Origin: Alphaproteobacteria bacterium
GTDB taxonomy: Bacteria; Pseudomonadota; Alphaproteobacteria; G02398745; G023898745
Direction: 5' to 3'
Length of the DNA stretch: 64,000 nt
Assembly: GCA_023898745.1 (NCBI GenBank)
Contig: CP060237.1
Coordinates: 434,001 to 498,000, forward strand
Below are positions 45,390 to 53,898 of this stretch, in pieces (positions within the stretch are counted from its first letter, which is position 1; every line of letters begins with the position of its first letter). The position numbers were made by a program, and so were the translations under genes. Below the pieces are notes generated by a model. It saw only the letters and a program-made list of their open reading frames with translations. It did not search any database and was not told where the DNA came from.

Positions 45390-46295
45390 ATGCTTTTAGT
45401 CTTATATTGTTTGAGAGCCAATCAAGATGATGAAGAGCAGTTTTATGCACGACAAAATGCTGTTATGCAGCACTCAGTTTGCTCAGCAAATGAAAAATTA
45501 TTTGTTACCAGTCGCGGCGATGTTGTTGATTTATCAGATATTCAGAAAGCTACTCATGCAACGAATTCTGTTGAGGACGATGAAGGATTTTCAAATGGAT
45601 TGCTGGGAGCTATTTTAAATGCTGCTTATCTTGTGAAATTGGGTATGAGTAATGACATCAATTGGGGCGCAGATGCGAGAGAAATTTCTGCAAATCGCCC
45701 TGTTGTGCCTGATTATGTCAAACGCGGTGATTTTTATGATTATGAAACAAATCAATGGATGAGAGATGGTGCAATTTTGGTTCCGCCAGTAAATGACACC
45801 ATCTTTGCTCAAGATGATCAGGAACAGTTTTTTCTTCCTCCTGCGCAATCTTCTCATATTGTTGGTATTCAAAAACCTGCTTCTGGTGTAGTTATTTCTG
45901 GCGGCACAACAAAAAGCAGTGTGTTTGTAGGGGCTCATAAAAGTATGAGCGGCACAAATGTTGGAGGGCGTATAGAGTTTGAAGATGCGGATCAGTGGGT
46001 TACCCGTGGATTAAATAATATGATCAGGACGCATATTGTAAGTCCATTTTCGTTTGATTGGAATGGAAGAAGTATCGATGTAGAAGTGCGTGGTAAAGCG
46101 GGTTCATGGACGAGTTATGAAATTGTTCTTAAGTGCAGCAACGAAGAAATATGGACAGAGCGTGTGAAAAATGGATGGTTCGATAGCAAAGGAGAAAAAT
46201 CAAAACATTTGGAAGCTGGTTTTAATAGGGTAGAGGAGCTTTTAAGAACAAATGATGAAATTCGTCAGAGAATAGAAGCTATAAGTAGGAGATAG
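45390..46295 (+). CDS. Hypothetical protein with ultra-short leader, first gene of operon
   Basis: 301 residues from ATG 45390, which follows GGAGG at five bases; the earlier ATG 45378 contains that site inside its first codons and is not the true start. The leader MLLVLYCLRANQDDEEQF is followed by an acidic segment, an unstructured region and a C-terminal domain from about 185 (FEDADQWVTRGLNNMIRTHIVSPFSFDWNGRSIDVEVRG). No family recognised. The next gene starts four bases after its stop, with its ribosome site in the end of this gene, so the two are translationally linked. Confidence 0.65.
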   Translation: MLLVLYCLRANQDDEEQFYARQNAVMQHSVCSANEKLFVTSRGDVVDLSDIQKATHATNSVEDDEGFSNGLLGAILNAAYLVKLGMSNDINWGADAREISANRPVVPDYVKRGDFYDYETNQWMRDGAILVPPVNDTIFAQDDQEQFFLPPAQSSHIVGIQKPASGVVISGGTTKSSVFVGAHKSMSGTNVGGRIEFEDADQWVTRGLNNMIRTHIVSPFSFDWNGRSIDVEVRGKAGSWTSYEIVLKCSNEEIWTERVKNGWFDSKGEKSKHLEAGFNRVEELLRTNDEIRQRIEAISRR

Positions 46296-46299
46296 TCTA

Positions 46300-48036
46300 A
46301 TGTTTTTTTTATTAGTAACAACTACAGAGAATCCTGAGAGTTTATCGTCTTTTTTTTACAATAGCGGTAATGCAAAATTGTATGAAGGTGAGCAAAGGCT
46401 CGATGGAGAGGTGGTTTATTCTGAGGAATCTTTGAACAAGAGTATAAAAGAAAGATTGAAGAATATGTTAGGTGAGGAGGATCTAGAAGAATTACAACTT
46501 GAAAAACATTATAACTTTGAATTGCGAGTGTGCGCTGGGCAGGTACGAGATTTTTGGGCAATAACAAGACATGAACATCCTGTTGTCAGTATTAATGTAG
46601 GAGTGCCTTCTATTTCATTTACAGGACTAAAAGCAAAATATATTGCAGAGTGTATTGGTAGAGGGTTGTATACACCATTGCTTGTTAGTTGGGTGCCGGC
46701 TAGAATAATTGATTTTTTTATAACAGGTTGTGATAGTGGGCCATGTGCGAGAGCGGTAGCCCGCCCCAGTTTGTTTGAACTAGATACTCTTGAGAAAGAG
46801 TACACAGATCTAGCGATTCAAGAGATTCGAAAATCAATGAACTCTGTTCAAACTGAGATAAAACGGAGAAAAAATGTAATTGCATATTTTTTAAATGCAG
46901 ACTCAGCTGATTATGAGCGTCCGGGACTTGAGAGGCAATACATGAATAGAAAAAGACAGTTGTTAGAAACAGCCCCAAATGTTTGCGTTGAAATTGAAAA
47001 AGCATTTGGAGATATGTATAAATCTCAAGAAGGGAGCTATACAGCTACTAATGCAATTAACTTTTTAAGAAGAGTTGTGCCTCATTATCCTGTAAGACGT
47101 AAGAATTTTTCCTATGAAGGCTTTGCTTCGTTGGGAGACTATGTATTTAATCAAAATCCAATTTTTCGTTATTTATCTGATGCCACCAGAGCAAGTTTGC
47201 AAGAAGTTCTCAGGAGAATGAGCGTTCAAAACTCTAATAAAGCGTTCTTTTTTTATGGTGAGACAAGGTGTTTAAAAACAACAATCGCCTATTTGATAGT
47301 AGAGACTTTAGGATTGCCTTATAACGATGATTTATGCGTGCTTAATAACAGAAGTATAGAATTGTTAAAAAGTCACGCAGGCGGAACAAGTCGTGGAATG
47401 CAGGATGCCAAGTCAGGCTGGGTTTTTGATACTTTAGTTGCTAAACGTGAAGGCCAACAGGAGACTTTTTTGAATCCTGTTGCAATTTTTGATGAGGCTT
47501 TTTTTAGATCTACTATTGCGGATGAGACTGTAAGATTTTTTAATGATTTCTTGGAAAAACCCTTTACATGTGAATACCTCGGTCGGTCTGCTGTGGATAT
47601 AAAAGACATGACAAAAATCTTCATATCCAATCAAAAATATGACACACTCCCCGATGAACTCAAGGGGCGTTTGTATCCTGTGCATTTTGATGGTCCAATT
47701 TCATATGATTTTTTATTGCCTAAGTTAGAAGAGTTTGCTGTAGAGAAAAATTGTCAGTTTGATCAACAAGAGTTAAAGGGGTTATTGGAGCTTGCTCTGT
47801 TTGACTTAAATCAGAAAGGGCGGAAAGTGAATGTCTATTCTGTACAAACCGCTACAGAGCGTCTGATACAAGATAAAGATCAGGTTACTAAATTAAGACA
47901 ACTCCAAGAGGTAGAGATTGCGGAAAGACGAAGAACTGTAGAAAGGCAAAATTTAGCATCTAGATTTCGTGATGCAGCAGTAATGTCTGCACAACAACCG
48001 ATCAAGAATTCTGAATGTTCTTGTGTTGTACAGTAA
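46300..48036 (+). CDS. Degenerate AAA-type ATPase-like protein with CaaX-like C-terminus
   Basis: 578 residues. The leader is MFFLLVTTTENPES. A helical middle (about 170-250) precedes a P-loop-like domain: GETRCLKTT at 320-328 has Lys326 and Thr327 but Leu in place of the Walker A Gly; VAIFDE ends with Asp398 and Glu399 as Walker B; KIFISNQ is a sensor-1-like Asn. The chain ends CSCVVQ, which fits the eukaryotic CaaX prenylation box (C-V-V-Q), with an extra Cys that could be palmitoylated. Such boxes are known in effectors of intracellular bacteria. The fold assignment is moderate and the lipidation purely inferred. Confidence 0.6.
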   Translation: MFFLLVTTTENPESLSSFFYNSGNAKLYEGEQRLDGEVVYSEESLNKSIKERLKNMLGEEDLEELQLEKHYNFELRVCAGQVRDFWAITRHEHPVVSINVGVPSISFTGLKAKYIAECIGRGLYTPLLVSWVPARIIDFFITGCDSGPCARAVARPSLFELDTLEKEYTDLAIQEIRKSMNSVQTEIKRRKNVIAYFLNADSADYERPGLERQYMNRKRQLLETAPNVCVEIEKAFGDMYKSQEGSYTATNAINFLRRVVPHYPVRRKNFSYEGFASLGDYVFNQNPIFRYLSDATRASLQEVLRRMSVQNSNKAFFFYGETRCLKTTIAYLIVETLGLPYNDDLCVLNNRSIELLKSHAGGTSRGMQDAKSGWVFDTLVAKREGQQETFLNPVAIFDEAFFRSTIADETVRFFNDFLEKPFTCEYLGRSAVDIKDMTKIFISNQKYDTLPDELKGRLYPVHFDGPISYDFLLPKLEEFAVEKNCQFDQQELKGLLELALFDLNQKGRKVNVYSVQTATERLIQDKDQVTKLRQLQEVEIAERRRTVERQNLASRFRDAAVMSAQQPIKNSECSCVVQ

Positions 48037-48099
48037 GGTTATTTTAGTTTGTTGCAGCAAGTTATTGAAAGGGGAGTAAGACAACCTTAGTCCAAGGAA

Positions 48100-48159
48100 G
48101 GATAACTTGCGTTGGTGGATTGCAAGTATCCTAGAGAATAATAAGAAATTCTTATTATC
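48100..48159. other. Two inverted repeats between the ATPase-like gene and dapD
   Basis: GGATAACTTGC (48100) pairs with GCAAGTATCC (48122-48131) with one bulge and an 11-base loop; next to it ATAATAAGAA pairs with TTCTTATTAT (about 48138-48158). There is no T-run, so a simple terminator is not clear; they could be an operator or transcript end. The rest of 48037-48249 shows nothing else. Confidence 0.4.
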
Positions 48160-48249
48160 AAATCATATAACAAGATCCAGCCTTAACAAGAAATTAACAC
48201 CAATAAAAACATTCCCAACAAAAAAGAAACATGCTAAGCTTGATCAAAC

Positions 48250-48975
48250 GTGATTAAAACACAAAACATGTCCATCATTGATGAACTACAATCAGGGCAG
48301 CGAAGAGCAGCAAATAAGACATTAACAGGCAGTTGGAAAGTCGACACAGAAGTGAAGGGGGCTATTCTAAATATTTTCAAAACTTCATTGAATGTAGATT
48401 ATCCAGGGGGGTTTGTTGATAAAGAAGCTCTAAAACCGCGTGAATTCACAGAAAAAGATGATGTGCGTATGGTGCCATATGGTTCAACAGTTCGTCCAGG
48501 AACGTACATTGGTAAGCATGTGGTGATTATGCCTCCATCCTACATCAATGTTGGTGCATATGTAGATGACAATACGATGGTCGATAGCCATGTTTTGGTT
48601 GGATCTTGTGCCCAAGTAGGTAAAAATGTGCATTTGTCTGCAGGGGTGCAAGTAGGTGGTGTTTTGGAGCCAATTGGTGAGCGTCCATGTATCATTGAAG
48701 ACAATGTGTTTGTGGGTGCAGGAACAATTTTGACAGAGGGTGTTTTGGTTCGTAAAAATGCTGTAATCGCAGCAGGTGTGACGCTAACGAAAAGTATTCC
48801 AATTTTTGATCATATTTATGACACAAAATATTATGGTGAAGTGCCAGAAAATGCTGTTGTAGTTCCAGGTTCTCGTACACTAAAAACAGGCGTGAATATT
48901 GCGTGCTGTGTGATTGTGAAATACCGTGATTTTGGAACAGACAAAGCCGTTGCATTAGAAGAAGCTTTGCGGTGA
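48250..48975 (+). CDS. dapD: Tetrahydrodipicolinate N-succinyltransferase, N-terminally short
   Basis: Third step of succinylase lysine/DAP synthesis. The left-handed beta-helix with the family signature MPPSYINVGAYVDDNTMVDSHVLVGSCAQVGKNVHLSAGVQVGG is complete. Compared with typical 270-285-residue DapD, about 35 residues of the N-terminal helical domain are missing: the chain begins at the equivalent of LLDSGALRVAEK. Start is GTG 48250 or ATG 48268; neither has a clear ribosome site. The stop overlaps ruvA (GTGA). Confidence 0.92.
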   Translation: MIKTQNMSIIDELQSGQRRAANKTLTGSWKVDTEVKGAILNIFKTSLNVDYPGGFVDKEALKPREFTEKDDVRMVPYGSTVRPGTYIGKHVVIMPPSYINVGAYVDDNTMVDSHVLVGSCAQVGKNVHLSAGVQVGGVLEPIGERPCIIEDNVFVGAGTILTEGVLVRKNAVIAAGVTLTKSIPIFDHIYDTKYYGEVPENAVVVPGSRTLKTGVNIACCVIVKYRDFGTDKAVALEEALR

Positions 48976-49559
48976 TTGCAAAACTTAAAGGGTCTGTAGA
49001 TTACGTAGGTGATGATTTTCTCATTATTGATACAGGCGCCATTGGATACCAAGTTTTTGTATCCCAAACCACAAAAGCGCAAGCGGAAGATTACGTGACC
49101 CTATATACCCTGCAAATGACACGACAAGAACAGCCATTTTTGGTTGGGTTTTTGAGCTTGCAAGAGCGTTGCGTATTTGAAATGTTACTCAATGTTCAAG
49201 GCGTTGGCATGAAAATGGCCTTGAGTTTAATGTCTGTTATGACGTGTGATGAATTGGCAAGTGCTATTTTAAATCAAGAAAAACGCATGCTGACAAATGC
49301 TGATGGCGTTGGGAATAAGTTGGCAGAGCGTATTATTTTAGAGCTCAAGAATAAAATAAATTCTTCTGTAATTGCATTCAATAATGTTGCGCATAAGAAT
49401 TTTGGTGCAAAACAAGATGTCATTGAAACGCTGATTTCTCTTGGTTATAACAGAGGCGAAGCTGTTGTGTATTTAAAAGAAGTTGAGCAAGAGAATCCTG
49501 AGTTAGAAAAAACAGAGGATTTTGTGCGTCAGATTTTGAAGAAGAAAGTGATGCGTTAA
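48972..49559 (+). CDS. ruvA: Holliday junction helicase subunit RuvA
   Basis: Binds four-way junctions and guides RuvB. The N-terminal OB fold (MIAKLKGSVDYVGDDFLIID), two HhH motifs (NVQGVGMKMALSLMS and NADGVGNKLAERIILELKNK) and the C-terminal RuvB-binding domain (VIETLISLGYNRGEAVVYLKEV) are all there in 195 residues. GTG start overlaps the dapD stop. ruvB and ruvC, usually adjacent, are not in the window. Confidence 0.94.
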   Translation: MIAKLKGSVDYVGDDFLIIDTGAIGYQVFVSQTTKAQAEDYVTLYTLQMTRQEQPFLVGFLSLQERCVFEMLLNVQGVGMKMALSLMSVMTCDELASAILNQEKRMLTNADGVGNKLAERIILELKNKINSSVIAFNNVAHKNFGAKQDVIETLISLGYNRGEAVVYLKEVEQENPELEKTEDFVRQILKKKVMR

Positions 49560-49999
49560 AGCTTAATATTCCGATAGCTCAGCGGATCAATCTGCCGTTC
49601 TTCCATATGCATAAACTGAAAGTTCATCAAGAAGATACATATAATCGTGAATGGAATGACCCAATGGTTTACACCCGAGGTTTTTTCACCGTCTATATAC
49701 TTTGATTGTAAGTGGTGAAAGTACAAACGATTGGCAAAAAATCCAAATGCCATAGACATCAACGTAAAGGGCAGGGGTACATACATGGAAATGATGAAAT
49801 GACACAGTGCATAAACATACATGCGTCGATATAAAAGCCAGAACATACCAAAACAAAATGCCGCAAAATTAAAAGTCCATTGTCCGCTTTGCATTTTTTT
49901 AAAACTCTTAAGGTAATAGTTTGTAGATTTTTTTGGCTTTTTTAGTGTTTCTGATGGTTCAGATTTTACGAAATGAAACACGTCTTTATCATTGTTCAT
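49556..49999 (-). CDS. DUF2628-like small membrane protein
   Basis: 147 residues from ATG 49999. The N-terminal soluble stretch MNNDKDVFHFVKSEPSETLKKPKKS and FNFAAFCFGMFWLLYRRMY are typical of the DUF2628/TM2-like families, followed by two or three further hydrophobic segments. The frame stays open upstream to 50161 only because it runs through the family 1 repeat at 50078-50141. Ends four bases into the convergent ruvA end. Function unknown. Confidence 0.65.
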   Translation of the reverse strand: MNNDKDVFHFVKSEPSETLKKPKKSTNYYLKSFKKMQSGQWTFNFAAFCFGMFWLLYRRMYVYALCHFIISMYVPLPFTLMSMAFGFFANRLYFHHLQSKYIDGEKTSGVNHWVIPFTIICIFLMNFQFMHMEERQIDPLSYRNIKL

Positions 50000-50077
50000 T
50001 TGTAGGCAGTCAGGCGTAATACTTGATGTTATTATAACATAAATTGTATGATTTGTCATGGGAAGGCTTGTGCAGAA

Positions 50078-50141
50078 CGTCATCGCGAGGCGTGTAGTGC
50101 CGTGGTGATCCATGGATGGCCACGCTCCGCTCGCTATGACG
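50078..50141. repeat. Family 1 palindromic repeat
   Basis: CGTCATCGCGAGG to CTCGCTATGACG, with both hairpins intact, in the divergent gap before the LysE-type gene. Confidence 0.88.
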
Positions 50142-50199
50142 GGCGCTGAAATTAACCACACGTTAAATGTTTTTCATGCTCAATATAAAGAAATAGCGT

Positions 50200-50799
50200 A
50201 TGTCGATGCATATGAGTATATTTTTTCAAGCCATTCTAATTGGATTAGCCATTGCTATGCCTTTGGATGAAATATACTTGCTATGTATAAAGCGATCAAT
50301 CGATCATGATATGCGTCCATCTGTATTAATAGGCTTGGGCGCGGCTTGTGCAGATTGTTTGTTTGTGATGTTGTCTCAAATGCCTTTTTTTCAAAGTATT
50401 TTTATTACACACGCTGCACTAATACAGATATTAGCGGGTATTTTTCTTATTGGGCTTGGCGTGAATGAAGTGAGGCATGTATTAAAATATAAAAATAAAG
50501 GGACTTGTCCAGTAGATAATCGTGCATTGTGGTTTTATGCATTTTGTATGGAAATGACAAATCCGGTTACAATTGCAATTATTTTAAGTTTTTATAAATC
50601 CATCCACGTAGTGACTATATTTGAAGGTTTGCAAATTGTTTTAGGGGTATTTTTATCTGTAATTTTGTGGTGGACTTTTGTTGGGTTTTTAATTAATTAC
50701 TATCGTAGATTTTTATCTCAAAAATTTTTGTATTTTATTAAGTTAATCACCTCGATTGCTCTCATTATAATTGGTATCATCGTCACGAAGATAGCTTAA
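50200..50799 (+). CDS. LysE/RhtB-type amino acid exporter
   Basis: 199 residues with six hydrophobic segments and the start IFFQAILIGLAIAMPLDEI, which corresponds to the LysE motif G-x-x-x-A-x-x-P-G-P, here altered to MPLDE, so the usual Gly-Pro is lost. NPVTIAIIL in the middle matches the family. The substrate is unknown. It lies nine bases before nth on the same strand. Confidence 0.75.
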   Translation: MSMHMSIFFQAILIGLAIAMPLDEIYLLCIKRSIDHDMRPSVLIGLGAACADCLFVMLSQMPFFQSIFITHAALIQILAGIFLIGLGVNEVRHVLKYKNKGTCPVDNRALWFYAFCMEMTNPVTIAIILSFYKSIHVVTIFEGLQIVLGVFLSVILWWTFVGFLINYYRRFLSQKFLYFIKLITSIALIIIGIIVTKIA

Positions 50800-50808
50800 A
50801 GAAATATT

Positions 50809-51465
50809 ATGTCTAAGGTGAAAAGAAATGCCTCAAAGATTCAGAATATTATCAATGAGCTTGAGAAATATAATGATGTACCACAGATTGAGCTCAACTA
50901 TATAAATCCTTTTACATTATTAATTGCCGTTTTGTTGTCGGCTCAAGCAACAGATAAGCATGTGAATAAAGTGACAGCACCTATATTTGAGGATATTAAA
51001 CGTCCTCAAGATATTCTGGAGCTTGGATTAGAAAATTTAACAAAGGCTGTGAGTAGTGTTAATTACTACAAAACAAAAGCAAAAAATATTTACGCGTTAT
51101 CACAAAAACTGATGGATGAATTTGGCGGTGTTGTACCAAAAACGCGTGAGGAACTGATGACACTTCCAGGCATTGGGCGAAAAAGTGCAAATGCGATCTT
51201 AAATACACTATATGATATGCCCTATATTGCTGTGGATACACATGTGTTTCGGGTCACACAACGTTTAGGAATTTGTAAAGGTAAAACGCCAGAAGTGATA
51301 GAGCAGCAATTAGAGGAGATTATCCCAGATCAATATAAAACACGCATCAGTGACTGGTTTGTTTTGCATGGGCGGTATATTTGCAAAGCGCAAAAACCGA
51401 ATTGTGAAGAGTGTCACTTGAGGGAGTGGTGTGATTATTATACTGCGTTAAAAACAGGAAAATGA
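50809..51465 (+). CDS. nth: Endonuclease III
   Basis: A DNA glycosylase/AP lyase for oxidised pyrimidines. Lys125 in LPGIGRKSAN and Asp143 in AVDTHV are the catalytic pair; the iron-sulfur ligands are Cys192, Cys199, Cys202 and Cys208 in the standard spacing. 218 residues is normal. With mutY and xthA it completes a base-excision set in this window. Confidence 0.95.
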   Translation: MSKVKRNASKIQNIINELEKYNDVPQIELNYINPFTLLIAVLLSAQATDKHVNKVTAPIFEDIKRPQDILELGLENLTKAVSSVNYYKTKAKNIYALSQKLMDEFGGVVPKTREELMTLPGIGRKSANAILNTLYDMPYIAVDTHVFRVTQRLGICKGKTPEVIEQQLEEIIPDQYKTRISDWFVLHGRYICKAQKPNCEECHLREWCDYYTALKTGK

Positions 51466-51508
51466 ACGCACTCCTTTATCCCGAGCTAACGAATTAAATA
51501 TGTGCAGA

Positions 51509-51588
51509 CGTCATCACGAGCCTTGAGTAGCAAGGCGTGGTGATCCATTATAGATTGCCACGCATTCTAACGAATGCTCGCAATGACG
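51509..51588. repeat. Family 1 palindromic repeat
   Basis: Left stem CCTTG/CAAGG and right stem GCATTC/GAATGC, both different from other copies and both paired; outer pair TTGCC/CGCAA. Confidence 0.9.
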
Positions 51589-51598
51589 GGCTCAGAGC

Positions 51599-51665
51599 CG
51601 TCATCACGAGGGGCGTAGCGACGTGGTGATCCATTATGTATGGCCACGCTTCGCTCGCCATGACG
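51599..51665. repeat. Family 1 palindromic repeat
   Basis: Second copy, ten bases after the previous one, near consensus, ending CTCGCCATGACG just before the lysyl-tRNA synthetase stop. Confidence 0.9.
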
Positions 51666-51676
51666 AGTGCGTGGAT

Positions 51677-53215
51677 TCAGGATGAAGTTGCGCTTATTTT
51701 TTCCTCAATCAACCTTACCGTCTCCTTTAGTCCATAAAGTGCAATAAATGAACCCATACGTGGCCCTTCTTTTTGACCGAGTAATATTTCATATAAAGAT
51801 CCAAACCATGCTTTTAAATCTGTAAATCCGTTGCGTTTACCTACTTCGAATACGATATGTTGAATGTCTTTCGCATCTGTACCTTCATTGATGTTTTGCA
51901 ACTCACCAATTAAGTCTTTCAAAGCCTCTTTTTCTTGACTTGTTGGCGCGCGATAATCTTTATGCACAAAGTCTTTGTAATAGGCGATTGCATGTTTAAC
52001 TAATCGCTTTATAAACTCTGTTCTGATGATATGCGGCTGGTTCTTTTGCACGAAGCCCCAAATAATCTCCGCATCGTCACTTCCAGAAACTGAGACAAGG
52101 TTTAGCAGTAATGTAAAAGGCAGGTCACATGTTTGTTTTGGTGGGTGCGTGTAGTGCACATGCCACACAGGGTTATCAGGAGTAGGCGCATCTTGATATT
52201 TGATCATAAAACTCATATATTCATCTGTTGCGCGCGGGATGACATCAAAGAATAAGCGTTTTGCACGCTTTGGGTTTTGATAGATATAATAAGACAAGCT
52301 TTCTTGTGGGCCATATTTCAGCCAATCTTCCATGGTAAAGCCCTTACCTTTGGATTTAGAGATTTTTTGTCCATCTTCATCTAAAAATAACTCAACAAAA
52401 TCACCTGCTGGCGGATTTTTTTTCAAGATTTTGCAAATTTTTCGTCCAATTGTAACGGAGTCGATCAAGTCTTTTCCATACATTTCAAAATCAACGTCAA
52501 AAGCCATCCAACGCATAGGCCAATCAATTTTCCACTGTAGTTTACATGCGCCATTTAATACAGAAACTGTAACAAGTTCTTGCGTTTCTGGATCTTTGTA
52601 AGTCATTGTATAAGCTTCTGTATCCACGCTTTCAGCTTTAACCTGCAAAACAGCACCTGTTCTTGGGCAAATCGGTAAGAAAGGGCTGTAAGTTTTTTGT
52701 CGATCAGGGCCGAGTGTAGGTAGCATGACTTTCATAATATCATCATAATGCTCAAGGATTTGCCTGAGCGTTTCGTTGTAAGTGCCTTTTTGATACTCCG
52801 CTGTTGAGCTGACGAATTCATACTCAAACCCAAAATGATTTAGGAAGCCTTGCAATCTTGCATTGTTATGATGTGCAAATGATTCGTAAGTTTCATATGG
52901 GTCAGGAACTTTTGTAAGAGGTTGGTTTAAATGCTTTTGTAACATCTCTTGATTTGGAACATTTAAAGGAACTTTTCGAAATCCGTCCATATCATCCGAT
53001 ACGCAAAATATTTTCACGGGAATATCGGAAAGTTGAGAAAAAGCGTTTTTCACCATTGTTGTTCTTAAAACTTCAGCAAATGTGCCAATATGCGGAAGTC
53101 CCGATGGCCCATATCCCGTCTCCAGTAACACATATCCTTTTTCAGGTGTTTTATGGCCAATGCGCTCTAAAATTTTGCGCGCTTCAACAAAGGGCCATGA
53201 TTTTAAGTCATTCAT
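51677..53215 (-). CDS. lysS: Lysyl-tRNA synthetase, class I
   Basis: Class I (LysK) enzyme, unrelated to the class II LysRS of most bacteria but standard in alphaproteobacteria. The HIGH-type motif PHIG is at 41-44 and the KMSKS-type motif KISKSKG at 284-290. 512 residues is normal. It supports the alphaproteobacterial origin of the contig. Confidence 0.95.
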   Translation of the reverse strand: MNDLKSWPFVEARKILERIGHKTPEKGYVLLETGYGPSGLPHIGTFAEVLRTTMVKNAFSQLSDIPVKIFCVSDDMDGFRKVPLNVPNQEMLQKHLNQPLTKVPDPYETYESFAHHNNARLQGFLNHFGFEYEFVSSTAEYQKGTYNETLRQILEHYDDIMKVMLPTLGPDRQKTYSPFLPICPRTGAVLQVKAESVDTEAYTMTYKDPETQELVTVSVLNGACKLQWKIDWPMRWMAFDVDFEMYGKDLIDSVTIGRKICKILKKNPPAGDFVELFLDEDGQKISKSKGKGFTMEDWLKYGPQESLSYYIYQNPKRAKRLFFDVIPRATDEYMSFMIKYQDAPTPDNPVWHVHYTHPPKQTCDLPFTLLLNLVSVSGSDDAEIIWGFVQKNQPHIIRTEFIKRLVKHAIAYYKDFVHKDYRAPTSQEKEALKDLIGELQNINEGTDAKDIQHIVFEVGKRNGFTDLKAWFGSLYEILLGQKEGPRMGSFIALYGLKETVRLIEEKISATSS

Positions 53216-53277
53216 GGTTTCTTATAATTTGCTTTTTGTTCATGGTAGCATAAGACAAAGTGCAGACATAAGTTCAA

Positions 53278-53898
53278 ATGCGTATTATTTCTGGTTTCCG
53301 AAAGGGTAAGAAACTTGAACGTCCACTCAACATAAGACCAACAAGGGATTTCGTAAAAGAAGCGATATTTAATATTATAGGGTCATGCCAAGATTTAGTC
53401 GTAGCGGATGTTTGTGCAGGGAGTGGGGCGTTAGGGATAGAGGCGTTATCGCGAGGTGCAAAGAAGGCTGTTTTTATTGAGAAAGATAAAAAGAATTGTG
53501 CGATAATTCAAAAGAATCTTCGGGGATTTGGCAACGTTATCTTGAGTGAGCGTAGGGAACTTCGTCATTCTGAGCGTAGCGAAGAATCTTCTCACAGTAA
53601 TACTCAAGAAGATCCTTCACCTTCGACTCAGGATGACAGGGAATTGCCTCAGGATGTTGGCGCGGTAATCATCAATCAGCCATTTGAGAGTGTGGCAAAT
53701 TTAACAGCTGATCTTGTTTTTTTTGATCCACCTTATGAAAATGAGGCGCTTTATCAGAAAATATTTGAAATGAATTGGAAAGTAAAAACGCTGGTGATTG
53801 AATCTGACAAGCCCATAAAGCCCCCGTTCAACAGTTCATATAAATTTAAGGAGCAAAGAAAATACGGTTCAACTTATATCAGTCTGATTGTTTTCTAA
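53278..53898 (+). CDS. rsmD: 16S rRNA (guanine(966)-N2)-methyltransferase with repeat insertion
   Basis: Methylates G966 of 16S rRNA with SAM. DVCAGSGALGIEAL at 44-57 is the SAM-binding loop and DPPY at 150-153 the catalytic motif. RsmD is usually 180-190 residues; here 206 because residues about 88-127 (HSERSEESS, EDPSPSTQDD) are encoded by a family 2 repeat inserted in frame between the SAM motif and DPPY. The insertion lies in a loop region, so activity may be kept. The 3' end overlaps the convergent gene by 20 bases. Confidence 0.9.
   Translation: MRIISGFRKGKKLERPLNIRPTRDFVKEAIFNIIGSCQDLVVADVCAGSGALGIEALSRGAKKAVFIEKDKKNCAIIQKNLRGFGNVILSERRELRHSERSEESSHSNTQEDPSPSTQDDRELPQDVGAVIINQPFESVANLTADLVFFDPPYENEALYQKIFEMNWKVKTLVIESDKPIKPPFNSSYKFKEQRKYGSTYISLIVF
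53533..53638. repeat. Family 2 repeat inside rsmD
   Basis: A degraded left arm at about 53533 (CGTTATCTTGAGTGAGCG), then a full element CGTCATTCTGAGCG to CTCAGGATGACAG at 53563-53638, read through in frame. Confidence 0.85.

Noticed and set aside
50000..50161. Longer N-terminus of the DUF2628-like protein
   Set aside because: It is the family 1 repeat at 50078-50141 translated on the minus strand; the family start matches ATG 49999.
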